This document shows, one piece after another, positions 44,928-53,265 of a DNA stretch of 64,000 nt. Made by a program: the position numbers and the translations under genes. The notes beneath the pieces are model-generated. The model did no database searches, was not told the origin of the DNA, and worked only from the letters and a program-made list of their open reading frames with translations. The DNA lies in contig CAIQJP010000002.1 in NCBI GenBank assembly GCA_903872155.1, positions 1 through 64,000 on the forward strand. Reading direction: 5' to 3'. The stretch comes from an uncultured Actinomycetes bacterium. Lineage in GTDB: Bacteria; Actinomycetota; Acidimicrobiia; Acidimicrobiales; Ilumatobacteraceae. Each line of letters starts with the position of its first letter. Positions within the stretch are counted from its first letter, which is position 1.

Positions 44928-45956
44928 GTGACCAAAGTTTTAGATCACGAGCGGACATCTCTGACGGTCGCACAAGTATCGTTTGGTCCTGTGCAGGTGA
45001 TTACCGATTTAAATGCGATACCGGCTGGGCTCTTTGCGTCGGGCTCGGTTGTCACCATTGGCGCGTATGACGGATTACATGTCGGTCATCGCGAAATCAT
45101 CGAGCAAGTCACCAAGAAGGCTCAAGCAGTTGGACAAACCAGTGTGCTTGTTACCTTCAGCCCACATCCCGCTCAAATCTTGCGCCCGACCGAAGCCCCA
45201 AAGCTGTTAACCGACCGTGACCAGAAATTGCGACTGCTTGAAAGTACCGGTATCGATGCAGTTGTCGTCATTGCTTTTGATCGTATTCAGGCTGAAGAGA
45301 CTCCAGAAGACTTTGTCAAGCGCGTTCTGATTGATGCGTTACATGTGAAGCGTCTGATTGTCGGCGAAGATTTTTGTTTTGGAAAAGATCGTCGGGGCAA
45401 CGTTGAATTGTTGTCGCAACTTGGTGCGCAATTTGGGTTTGTTGTTGAACCAACTAATCTCGTTGCCGGTCACGATGATGTCACGGCGAGCTCAACGCAT
45501 ATTCGCTCATTGGTTTTAAACGGAGATATCGCCGCGGCCAATATCTATCTGGGTCGTCAACACGAACTTATCGGAACAGTTGTTCACGGCGATGCGCGTG
45601 GTCGAACAATTGGTTTCCCCACTGCAAACGTTGAAGTGCCTAAGACAATGTGTCAGCCCGGAGACGGTGTGTACGCCGGTTGGTATGTTCGTCCGGCTCG
45701 CGATGGCCAGCCCGAACACGTGTATCCAGCCGCAATCAATATCGGTCGCCGGCCAACATTTTATGTTGACGCACCGGTGTCGTTGATTGAAGCTCACGTG
45801 ATTGGTGAGACCAATATTGATCTTTACGGTGAAGTTGCAACTCTTCGCTTTGTTGCTCGACTGCGTGGCGAAATCAAGTTCTCGGGTATTGACGAACTGA
45901 AAGCCCAGTTGATGCTCGATATTGAAAACGCAAAAACTGCTCTTGCTACGAACTAA
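44928..45956 (+). CDS. ribF: Bifunctional riboflavin kinase/FAD synthetase
   Basis: Makes FMN and FAD. The N-terminal adenylyltransferase domain has VVTIGAYDGLHVGHREII (FDGxHxGH-like) and VTFSPHPAQILRP; SSTHIRSLVLNGDIAAAN marks the inter-domain region. The riboflavin kinase domain has GTVVHGDARGRTIGFPTANVE and PAAINIGRRPTF. Length is 342 residues from GTG 44928; a TTG two codons upstream is possible, and neither has a clear ribosome site. Confidence 0.94.
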   Translation: MTKVLDHERTSLTVAQVSFGPVQVITDLNAIPAGLFASGSVVTIGAYDGLHVGHREIIEQVTKKAQAVGQTSVLVTFSPHPAQILRPTEAPKLLTDRDQKLRLLESTGIDAVVVIAFDRIQAEETPEDFVKRVLIDALHVKRLIVGEDFCFGKDRRGNVELLSQLGAQFGFVVEPTNLVAGHDDVTASSTHIRSLVLNGDIAAANIYLGRQHELIGTVVHGDARGRTIGFPTANVEVPKTMCQPGDGVYAGWYVRPARDGQPEHVYPAAINIGRRPTFYVDAPVSLIEAHVIGETNIDLYGEVATLRFVARLRGEIKFSGIDELKAQLMLDIENAKTALATN

Positions 45957-45962
45957 AATTTT

Positions 45963-48473
45963 TTAAGCGTTCAACAACTGATAGCCAGTATTTCGCTGAG
46001 CCAGTGTTCGTCCGAGCGGTGAAACCAAAGCATTGAAACTGTCTTCGCTCATCTTCTGACCGTGGTTGGCCCCAGCAGCACGGCTGATGTTTTCGTCCAT
46101 CAACGTTCCGCCGATGTCATTGCAGCCAGAACGCAGTAGTTGACGGGCGCCTTCAACACCAATCTTGACCCAACTCACTTGAACATTGTCAATGAGACCG
46201 TGATAGGCGATGCGGCCAATGGCATGCATCAAGATTGTCTCGCGGAATGTTGGTCCGCGACGTGAACGCTTTTGCAGATAGATCGGCGAAGCCATGTGCA
46301 CGAACGGCAACGGAATAAATTCGGTGAAGCCGCCAGTGATCTTTTGTAGATCACGGGTACGAATCATGTGGCGGGCCCAATGTTCGGGGTGTTCAACACT
46401 TCCGTACATGATCGTGATATTTGAATGCAGACCGATTTCGTGCGCGACTCGATGGCACTCAAGCCATTCTTCAGTGTTCACTTTGTCGGGGCACAATACG
46501 GCACGTGCCTCATCATCAAGAATTTCGGCAGCGGTACCGGGCAATGAAGCGAGACCTGCTTCTTTCATCTTGGTGAGATATGAATGCAGATCTTCGCCGT
46601 TGCGCTTGGCGCCTTCGGTGATTTCTAAAGCGGTGAATCCATGCACGTGCATTTCGGGCACGGCATCTTTCACGGCCTGTGTGACATGCCAGTAATAATC
46701 GCCATCGAAGTCGGGATGAATTCCGCCTTGCAAAGTGACTTCGGTGGCTCCCATATTCCAGGCTTCAACTGCGCGTTGTGCGATGTCTTCAAGTGTGAGC
46801 AGATACGGCGTACCACGTAAGTTCAGCGACAACGGTCCTTTAGAGAACCCGCAGAACTTACATTTGAAGGTGCAGACATTGGTGTAATTGATATTGCGGT
46901 TATGAACCCAGGTGACTTGGTCGCCAACGGCAATTTCGCGAAGATGATTGGCGTATTCGGCGATGGCCAACACTTCTGGTCCACGAGCGCGGAATAGATC
47001 GATGATTTCTTGTTCGCCAATTTCTTGGCCAGATCGATGACCTTCAATGATTTCGTGAACGCGCGAGCGCGGATCAATCGAGGTACGAGTTCCGGCAGCG
47101 ATGATTAATGGCGGCTTGTTGTTACTGCCGCTATACCACTGCGTTGAACGGTGGCCGACGAGAACAACTTCGGCTCCGTCAAGTACGACATCAGCGGCCG
47201 TGACTTTTTCTGGCCAAATGGCGCCCGGATCATCGCGACCAAGACCTTCGGCATCTGATCGATCAAGAATGGGGAAGCGCAAATTGACGTCGATCCAAGG
47301 GTTGTGATCAACGTTAAAACTACGAGCGGGGTCGAGCGACAAACTGATGTCTTTGCTCACGATGTACTCAGGGTACAAAGTCAGTCGTGGAGCTAAAACC
47401 ATTCCGCGTGATTCGGTGACAGTTTTCAAAATGTCAAGATCGGGCCACGGACGTTCGGGGTTGACATGATCGGCGGTTACTGGCGAAACGCCGCCCCAAT
47501 CATCGATGCCAGCATCAAGTAACGGTGCGAAGTCGTCGCTCAGATTTGGCGGTGCCTGCAAGTGGATCTCGGGCGGCAAGATTAAGCGGGCAACAGCGAT
47601 TGACCACAAGAACTCATCGGTTGGGCAAGGATCTTCGTGTTGCATTCCCGTACGTGGCTTCGGCAAAAAGTTTTGCACGATGACTTCTTGTACGTGACCG
47701 CGACTTGTTCCAGATTTTTCAACAACCTTGTGCGTGTTGTGCGAATCGCGAATAGCAACAAGTGCAGCAATGCGATCTGCTCGGGTCTCGCCGAGCCCAA
47801 CCAAGATTCCGGTCGTGAACGGAATGTGTAGTTCTCCGGCGTAGTTGAGTGTTGCTAAGCGACGCTCGGGATCTTTGTCTGGTGCACCACGATGGCAGGC
47901 CAAATCGTGGCGCAATGTTTCGACCATCATCCCTTGGCTGGGTGAATACGGTCGCAAACTTGCGAGCTCTTCTTTGCTCAGCGCACCAGCGTTGGCATGG
48001 GGGAGTAATCCGGTTTCTTCAAGCACCAACTTGCACATTGCTGCGAGGTACTCAACTGTCGATGCGTAACCATGTTCGGTCAACCAATCGCGCGCAACTT
48101 GGTATTTCTCTTCGGGTGCTTCGCCCAATGTAAAAAGCGCTTCGTGACAACCGTTGCGGGCGCCTTGCTTAGCGATTTTCAGAACTTGTTCGGGAGACAA
48201 GAACGGACTCTCAAGACGAGCGGGTGGTTGCGCAAATGTGCAATAGCCACAACTGTCTCGGCACAACATCGTTAACGGAATAAATACCTTAGGAGAAAAA
48301 GTGACACGAGTGCCGTGATGGGCATCTCGAATGGCGCGAGCGCGCGCCATGAGTTCATCAAGCGGCGTATCAATCAATGCACGTAGATCTGCGGGAAGAT
48401 CTTGGGGTTGAGTGAGGGTGATGCGGGGATCACCTGAATCGATCAGTTGAATATCTATGCGCTGGCGCGTCAC
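45963..48473 (-). CDS. fbiC: FO synthase FbiC (fused CofG-CofH)
   Basis: Builds the deazaflavin core FO of coenzyme F420 from tyrosine and a pyrimidine precursor. The 836-residue protein has two radical-SAM halves. The CofG-like N-half has CRDSCGYCTFAQPP (CxxxCxxC), and the CofH-like C-half has VCTFKCKFCGFSKG. IDDWGGVSPVTADHVNPE and GTAAEILDDEARAVLCPDK are FbiC blocks. The start is GTG 48473, preceded by AGAAGGG at seven bases; reading further upstream adds no conserved sequence. The fused form is typical of actinobacteria. No other F420 genes are in the window. Confidence 0.95.
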   Translation of the reverse strand: MTRQRIDIQLIDSGDPRITLTQPQDLPADLRALIDTPLDELMARARAIRDAHHGTRVTFSPKVFIPLTMLCRDSCGYCTFAQPPARLESPFLSPEQVLKIAKQGARNGCHEALFTLGEAPEEKYQVARDWLTEHGYASTVEYLAAMCKLVLEETGLLPHANAGALSKEELASLRPYSPSQGMMVETLRHDLACHRGAPDKDPERRLATLNYAGELHIPFTTGILVGLGETRADRIAALVAIRDSHNTHKVVEKSGTSRGHVQEVIVQNFLPKPRTGMQHEDPCPTDEFLWSIAVARLILPPEIHLQAPPNLSDDFAPLLDAGIDDWGGVSPVTADHVNPERPWPDLDILKTVTESRGMVLAPRLTLYPEYIVSKDISLSLDPARSFNVDHNPWIDVNLRFPILDRSDAEGLGRDDPGAIWPEKVTAADVVLDGAEVVLVGHRSTQWYSGSNNKPPLIIAAGTRTSIDPRSRVHEIIEGHRSGQEIGEQEIIDLFRARGPEVLAIAEYANHLREIAVGDQVTWVHNRNINYTNVCTFKCKFCGFSKGPLSLNLRGTPYLLTLEDIAQRAVEAWNMGATEVTLQGGIHPDFDGDYYWHVTQAVKDAVPEMHVHGFTALEITEGAKRNGEDLHSYLTKMKEAGLASLPGTAAEILDDEARAVLCPDKVNTEEWLECHRVAHEIGLHSNITIMYGSVEHPEHWARHMIRTRDLQKITGGFTEFIPLPFVHMASPIYLQKRSRRGPTFRETILMHAIGRIAYHGLIDNVQVSWVKIGVEGARQLLRSGCNDIGGTLMDENISRAAGANHGQKMSEDSFNALVSPLGRTLAQRNTGYQLLNA

Positions 48474-48590
48474 GGGGAAGACCCTTCTGTGAGAAATTCT
48501 CAATTTTTGCCAGCGCACAACGAGGATCAAACGGATGCGAGAGAGCCATCAGGTCCCGGTAACTGTCGTGCGAGATCAGACTAGTGGTCG

Positions 48591-49376
48591 TCAGTGAGTT
48601 TTGAACGACTCAAGAATGTTGCGGGTAGCAACTCCGACGCGATGCCCGGTGCGAGCGATGAAGCCCAATTGCACTCCCGATTCTGGGTCGCGAACTGTGA
48701 AGAACTGTTCGTGGCCATGTTCATCGATCACGATGGGGGTGAGCTCTGCGCCAGCCGCAGTCAAGGTGGTATGGGCGTAGCCCGCATTCAAGACCTCAAG
48801 TGACACGTGATGAACGCCGGCGCCAAAGCGATCGATATGGGCGGCCACGCTCGGGTCGGCTTCAGGGCTGACCAACACGAGGGTCGCTCCGCCCGCGGCC
48901 AAGACCACGATTCCGGGGCATTCGCTCGCCGGTGATGGCAAATGGAACCCAAGATTTTGAGTAAAAGTGCTGGTCACAGGGCCTAAATCAGCGACGGCGA
49001 TGACCACATGGTCAATCCGGCTCGAGACGGTGTCAATAGCCGAGCGAATACCTTCCGGTGAGGCGGTCTTTTCGGGAGGTCCGTCGGCGCGCTGACCGGC
49101 AATTTCGATGCGGTGGGTTTCGCTGAGCACGACCCGCATGATGTCTTCGGCGAAATCGGGGTCAATTCCACGGTCGATGGCGTATTGCCGACGGGTGGTC
49201 ACGACATTTCGGACCCGTTCGGGCTGAATGATGGGGGTATCGCTATGTTCTTTGATCCGAGCGACATCGTGGCAGATATTGATACGTTCGGCCAAAACGT
49301 CGAGAAGCTGTCGATCGAGTTCGTCGATGCGCTGACGCAAGGCCAAAAGTTCGGGCGACGGATCGGCGGACGACAT
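48591..49376 (-). CDS. Chorismate mutase-VOC domain fusion
   Basis: A 261-residue two-domain protein. Residues 8-95 are an AroQ-type chorismate mutase (ALRQRIDELDRQLLDVLAERINICHDVARIK, given here in part, then IIQPERVRNVV), with the usual Arg and Lys positions. Residues about 120-245 are a VOC (glyoxalase/dioxygenase) domain, IDHVVIAVADL ... GVHHVSLEV ... FFTVRDPESGVQLGFI. Metal-type histidines are His123 and His189/190, but the third ligand is Gln236 rather than Glu. The fusion suggests a prephenate/arylpyruvate-related reaction or an allosteric ligand domain. It is upstream of fbiC on the same strand, 118 bases away. Confidence 0.82.
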   Translation of the reverse strand: MSSADPSPELLALRQRIDELDRQLLDVLAERINICHDVARIKEHSDTPIIQPERVRNVVTTRRQYAIDRGIDPDFAEDIMRVVLSETHRIEIAGQRADGPPEKTASPEGIRSAIDTVSSRIDHVVIAVADLGPVTSTFTQNLGFHLPSPASECPGIVVLAAGGATLVLVSPEADPSVAAHIDRFGAGVHHVSLEVLNAGYAHTTLTAAGAELTPIVIDEHGHEQFFTVRDPESGVQLGFIARTGHRVGVATRNILESFKTH

Positions 49377-49457
49377 CTAGGCAAAGGTACCAGTCACGAA
49401 GCCCAGCGACGTACTTGTTTCTTTGCGTGAGCGAAGGAGCCGGTGTTAGGGTGCTTT

Positions 49458-49474
49458 GGTCTGACAATCAGACC
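49458..49474. promoter_or_regulatory. Candidate GntR operator upstream of the VOC-gntR operon
   Basis: GGTCTGA, CAA, TCAGACC is a perfect 7-bp inverted repeat, flanked by TT and CAA. It lies 23 bases before the VOC start and directly downstream of a possible -10 box (TAGGGT, 49447-49452). FadR-subfamily GntR operators often have the form TTGGTC...GACCAA, so autoregulation by the GntR gene one position downstream is likely but unproven. Confidence 0.5.
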
Positions 49475-49497
49475 CAAGCCACATGCAGGGGGTTGTT

Positions 49498-49983
49498 GTG
49501 CCAATCCAGAAACTCAATCACGCGGTGCTGTACATCCGTGACGTGGCGACCACCAAGCGTTTCTACACCGAGGTCATGGGCTTTGAAACCATGATCGAAG
49601 ATCCAGGTGGGCAGTTTCTTTTCATGCGCGCACCCCTATCGCAAAATCATCACGACATCGCCTTCTTTGCCATCGGTCAAGGCGCCGCTCCAACAACTGC
49701 GGGCCGTTCATCGGTCGGTATGTATCACATTGCTTGGGAAGTCAGCACGCTTGAAGAACTTGAAGAAATGCGGGTGAAGCTCATGGCTGCTGGTGCTCTC
49801 ATCGGTGCTAGCGATCACGGAGTCAACAAAAGTTTGTATTCACGCGATCCTGATGGACTCGAGTTTGAAGTCATGTGGCTCGTTCCGCCCGAGCATTGGG
49901 GCGAGATGGCTCATCAGGCCATCGTTCAACCTCTCGACCTACCTGGCGACCGCCGCCACTTTGCACAGTTTGGTTTGAAGTGA
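49498..49983 (+). CDS. VOC-superfamily protein, possible one-domain extradiol dioxygenase
   Basis: A 161-residue protein with the paired beta-alpha-beta-beta-beta modules of the glyoxalase/dioxygenase superfamily. Candidate metal ligands are complete: His8 (LNHAVLYIRDV), His77 (GMYHIAWEVS) and Glu122 or Glu124 (DPDGLEFEVMW). The pattern is closer to catechol 2,3-dioxygenase-like proteins than to glyoxalase I. The start is GTG 49498 with AGGGGG five bases upstream. Its stop overlaps the gntR start (GTGA), so it is the first gene of the accessory cluster. Ring cleavage is a hypothesis. Confidence 0.75.
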   Translation: MPIQKLNHAVLYIRDVATTKRFYTEVMGFETMIEDPGGQFLFMRAPLSQNHHDIAFFAIGQGAAPTTAGRSSVGMYHIAWEVSTLEELEEMRVKLMAAGALIGASDHGVNKSLYSRDPDGLEFEVMWLVPPEHWGEMAHQAIVQPLDLPGDRRHFAQFGLK

Positions 49984-50684
49984 CTCAGACGACTTTCGAT
50001 CGAGTGGAACGCCGCACTGTTGCGGTTGAAGTTCGTGAACGCCTCATTGAGGCCATTCGTAACGGCGAGTTAATCGCGGGAACAGCGTTGCCGGCCGAAC
50101 GCGTCTTGTGTGAGCAATTCAACGTGGCGCGCACATCGGTGCGTGAGGCAATTCAAGGTCTCGCAACGGCTGGTTTCATTGAGCGTCGCGGTAATCGTGC
50201 GTTTGTGGTTGAAGTTGTACCCGGTCTTGAACTTGCGCTCGATTCGCGTAAAGCAACAGTGCGCAATCTGTTCGAAGTTCGTCGTGTGATTGAGCCAGCA
50301 ATGGCTGGACTTGTTGCATTACGGGCGCCCGAGCACGTGCGCCGCGAAATTGCCGAACTTGCCGCGCGGCACGCCAGCGGAATCGATGAATTTCGCTTGA
50401 TTGATCGCCAGTTTCACCAGATGATCGCCTCGGCCTGCGATAACCCGGTGTTGAGTGAGGTTTATTCGAAAGCTCTTGCATCGTTGTTTAACTCCGAAGA
50501 GTTTGCCTCGCTGCTCTACGCCGAAAACAACAAAGAAGAAGTTTCAAACATTGTTGAATCTTCATCGCATGCTCATGTTGAAATCGCTGAAGCATTGCTT
50601 GCCGGAGATCAGGTTCGTACCGAAAAGGCAGTAGCGGCTCACTTGCGCGACGTTGAGGCGCGCATGTTGGAGCGGCTGATATGA
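49980..50684 (+). CDS. GntR-family (FadR subfamily) transcriptional regulator
   Basis: A 234-residue regulator. The N-terminal winged helix has VRERLIEAIRNGELIAG, LPAERVLCEQFNVARTSVREAIQGLATAGFIERRG (shown in part), the standard GntR pattern. The C-terminal all-helical FCD domain (LFEVRRVIEPAMAGL ... DRQFHQMIASACDNPVL ... SSSHAHVEIAEALLAGD) has His and Asp residues that usually bind a metal and a carboxylate ligand. The effector is probably an organic acid of the pathway encoded downstream. Start GTG 49980 overlaps the VOC stop; its own stop overlaps the following small ORF. Confidence 0.9.
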   Translation: MTQTTFDRVERRTVAVEVRERLIEAIRNGELIAGTALPAERVLCEQFNVARTSVREAIQGLATAGFIERRGNRAFVVEVVPGLELALDSRKATVRNLFEVRRVIEPAMAGLVALRAPEHVRREIAELAARHASGIDEFRLIDRQFHQMIASACDNPVLSEVYSKALASLFNSEEFASLLYAENNKEEVSNIVESSSHAHVEIAEALLAGDQVRTEKAVAAHLRDVEARMLERLI

Positions 50685-50767
50685 AAAAGAATTTGAAGAA
50701 TAAATATTTCAGTAAGTCAGAGTTGTATGAAACAGTCCGTCACGATCTGAATGAGATAAAAAAATGA
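50681..50767 (+). CDS. 28-residue small ORF coupled at both ends
   Basis: An open frame of 28 codons, MKKNLKNKYFSKSELYETVR followed by HDLNEIKK. Its ATG overlaps the gntR stop and its stop overlaps the cupin ATG; both junctions are ATGA. The product is basic and would form one amphipathic helix; no family is recognised. The stretch is strikingly A+T-rich compared with its neighbours. It may be a real small protein, or simply a device that carries ribosomes across the gap to the cupin gene, which has no clear ribosome site. Confidence 0.45.
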   Translation: MKKNLKNKYFSKSELYETVRHDLNEIKK

Positions 50768-51135
50768 ACTTCAAAAATCAATATTGCTATTTCTTTGAAG
50801 ATGAAGAATTTGCTGAAACTAATCGCGAAGGTTTTCGTCGGCGAGTCATTACCGGCGAGAATTTACAGCTTTGGTTTTGGCGCATCCGTGGCGGAAGTAC
50901 TGGATCTTTCATGCATAACCACGTTCAGAACGAGCAGTTGGGCATCATCATGCGCGGCAAACTCGATTTTCGCATTGGCGACAAAGAAGACACCGAACGC
51001 GTTGTATTGGGCGAAGGCGAGGCGTACTTGGCTCCGCAATCGGTATGGCATGGCGACAGCGTCTTTATTGGCGACGAAGAACTCAATGAAGTGTGGATTC
51101 TGGATGTTTTTTCGCCCCCGCGAACTGACATCTAA
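50764..51135 (+). CDS. Single-domain cupin protein
   Basis: A 123-residue cupin. Motif 1 is FMHNHVQNEQLGIIMRGKLDFRIG (partly quoted: HNHVQNEQ and GKLDFRIG), giving His-x-His and Glu as metal ligands. Motif 2 is GEGEAYLAPQSVWHGDSVF, supplying the fourth His. The end, EVWILDVFSPPRTD, is common in small cupins of catabolic operons, where they act as isomerases, dioxygenases or sensors. Its 5' end is A+T-rich compared with its neighbours. hyuA follows 45 bases later. Confidence 0.82.
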   Translation: MNFKNQYCYFFEDEEFAETNREGFRRRVITGENLQLWFWRIRGGSTGSFMHNHVQNEQLGIIMRGKLDFRIGDKEDTERVVLGEGEAYLAPQSVWHGDSVFIGDEELNEVWILDVFSPPRTDI

Positions 51136-51180
51136 AACAGATTTTTGTAATAACAACATCGTAAATATTGGAGGAAGAAA

Positions 51181-53265
51181 ATGACAGTTGCTGATTGGCG
51201 ATTGGCTGTAGATATCGGTGGAACATTCACCGACGTAGTTCTCATGGATCGTGCGTCAGGCCGTGTCGTGGTTGATAAAACCTTGACGACCCCCTCGGCC
51301 CCGCTCGACGGCGTACGCACTGGCGTGCGCCAACTTTTGGCTAAAGCTGGTGTCACCCCAAGTGAAATCACCGCTCCGATCGTGCATGCCACCACGCTCA
51401 TTACGAATGCCTTGATTGAAGGCAAAGTTGGTCGCGCTGGTTTAGTGACAACGACGGGCTTTGGCGATACCTTGCTCATTCGTGACGAACATCGTTACGA
51501 CATGTACGACTTGCAGATCGAATTTCCGGCGCCGCCGATTCCTCGCGAGCGCATTAGCGAAATTAGCGAGCGCACCAATGCCAAGGGTCTCGTCGTTGAA
51601 ACTCCGACGGCTGCTGATCTCAAGCGCATTGCCGATGAATTGCGGGCTCAGAAAGTTGAATCAGTCGGTATCTGTTTAATCAACAGCTATGCCAACCCAG
51701 CAAATGAGCGAGCAATCGCCGATTACCTCCGTGTTGAACTTGGCGTGCCGGTGTGCATCTCAAGTGAAGTGTCACCGCAGATTCGCGAATATCCCCGGAT
51801 GATCACAACGGCATGTAACGCCGCAACGATGCCAGTGATCGGGCCATACCTTGACGAACTCACCAAGTGGTTGGCTTCCGAAGGTTTCGGCGGTTCGGTG
51901 TTGATGATGTTGTCAAACGGTGGAGTTGTGTCCACAGATGACGCCGCTCGTACTCCCATTCGTTTGGTTGAGTCTGGGCCTGCTGCTGGTGCTCTTGCTG
52001 GTAGTTGGTTTGCTCGACGCTTAGGTGAAGAACGTTTGATGTGCTTCGACATGGGTGGCACAACTGCCAAGTCGTGTCTCATTGTTGACGGCGAACCCGA
52101 ATTGACCAACACCTTTGAAGTCGCACGTATTTATCGCTTCAAAAAAGGTTCAGGATTCCCGGTCTCGGTGCCGTCAGTCGACCTCGTTGAAATTGGTGCA
52201 GGTGGCGGAAGTCAAGCATGGGTTGATGATCTTGGTTTGTTGAAGGTTGGACCCGAATCAACTGGTGCAATGCCTGGACCGGCTTGTTACGGACGCGGTG
52301 GCACTCATGCTGCAGTGACCGACAGTGACTTAGCTCTTGGCATGCTTGACGCCGAATTTTTCTTGGGTGGCGACATGCCACTTGATCTTGCAGCATCGCA
52401 AGCAGCGCTAGGTCGTATTGCCGACAAGTTGAAGTTGCCCGTTGGCGACACCGCTGCTGGTGTTCATGAATTGGTGAATCAAAACATGGCGGCGTCATCA
52501 CGTATGCACGCAGTTGAACTGGGTGCCGACCTTCGTGGTGTCACGTTGTTGGCCTTTGGTGGTGCTGGTCCGGTTCACGCCTGTGGCGTTGCCGAATTGC
52601 TTGAATCGCCACGCGTCATTTTCCCAGTCAACGCCAGCGTGTTGTCGGCAATCGGAACTTTGGTGTCACCGGTTCGTATTGACTTGGCGCGCAGCATGGT
52701 GCGACCAATTCAGGGCATTGATGAAGCCGAACGTGATGCGTTGCTGAGTGAACTTCGCGAAGAAGGCCATCGAGTGTTAATTGCCGCTGGCGCCGATCCA
52801 GCATCGGTGACATTCCGATATGGCGTTGATGCTCGTTACATCGGTCAAGGAAATGAAATCACGATTTGGATGGGCGAGGGAGACAAGTTCCCCGGCCAGA
52901 CCCTCGACATCGTGACTGCTTTCGAAACCGATTACCGCCGCATTTACGGACTCACGATTCCAGATGTTGGCGTTGAAGCCGTGACTTGGCGTCTATCTGC
53001 TTACGCCAAGGCTGAAGAGTTTGAACCATTGGTTGAACTTTCTGACAAGCATGGTGCACCACATGGCACGCGTGCCGTTCGTTTCACACGTCAGGGCGAG
53101 CCGATCATGACACCGGTGTATCGCCGCTCAGATATCGGTCGTGGTCAAGTCATTCAAGGCCCAGCCATCATTGAAGAACGTGAAACAACCGCCGTGATTC
53201 GTCCGAATTGGACGGTCACCCTTGGCAACGATGGCTCAGTCATCGCCGACCGGAAAGTGAAGTGA
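51181..53265 (+). CDS. hyuA: Hydantoinase/oxoprolinase subunit A (HyuA type)
   Basis: A 694-residue ATP-dependent amidohydrolase/carboxylase subunit of the ASKHA-like family. RLAVDIGGTFTDVVLMDR and CFDMGGTTAKSCLI are the two phosphate-binding loops; VHATTLITNALIEGK and NGGVVSTDDAARTPIRLVESGPAAGA are also conserved. The family contains N-methylhydantoinase, 5-oxoprolinase, and acetone and acetophenone carboxylases, which open lactam-type rings or carboxylate ketones at the cost of ATP. GGAGGAAGAAA precedes the ATG. It pairs with the next gene. Substrate not predictable from sequence. Confidence 0.9.
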   Translation: MTVADWRLAVDIGGTFTDVVLMDRASGRVVVDKTLTTPSAPLDGVRTGVRQLLAKAGVTPSEITAPIVHATTLITNALIEGKVGRAGLVTTTGFGDTLLIRDEHRYDMYDLQIEFPAPPIPRERISEISERTNAKGLVVETPTAADLKRIADELRAQKVESVGICLINSYANPANERAIADYLRVELGVPVCISSEVSPQIREYPRMITTACNAATMPVIGPYLDELTKWLASEGFGGSVLMMLSNGGVVSTDDAARTPIRLVESGPAAGALAGSWFARRLGEERLMCFDMGGTTAKSCLIVDGEPELTNTFEVARIYRFKKGSGFPVSVPSVDLVEIGAGGGSQAWVDDLGLLKVGPESTGAMPGPACYGRGGTHAAVTDSDLALGMLDAEFFLGGDMPLDLAASQAALGRIADKLKLPVGDTAAGVHELVNQNMAASSRMHAVELGADLRGVTLLAFGGAGPVHACGVAELLESPRVIFPVNASVLSAIGTLVSPVRIDLARSMVRPIQGIDEAERDALLSELREEGHRVLIAAGADPASVTFRYGVDARYIGQGNEITIWMGEGDKFPGQTLDIVTAFETDYRRIYGLTIPDVGVEAVTWRLSAYAKAEEFEPLVELSDKHGAPHGTRAVRFTRQGEPIMTPVYRRSDIGRGQVIQGPAIIEERETTAVIRPNWTVTLGNDGSVIADRKVK

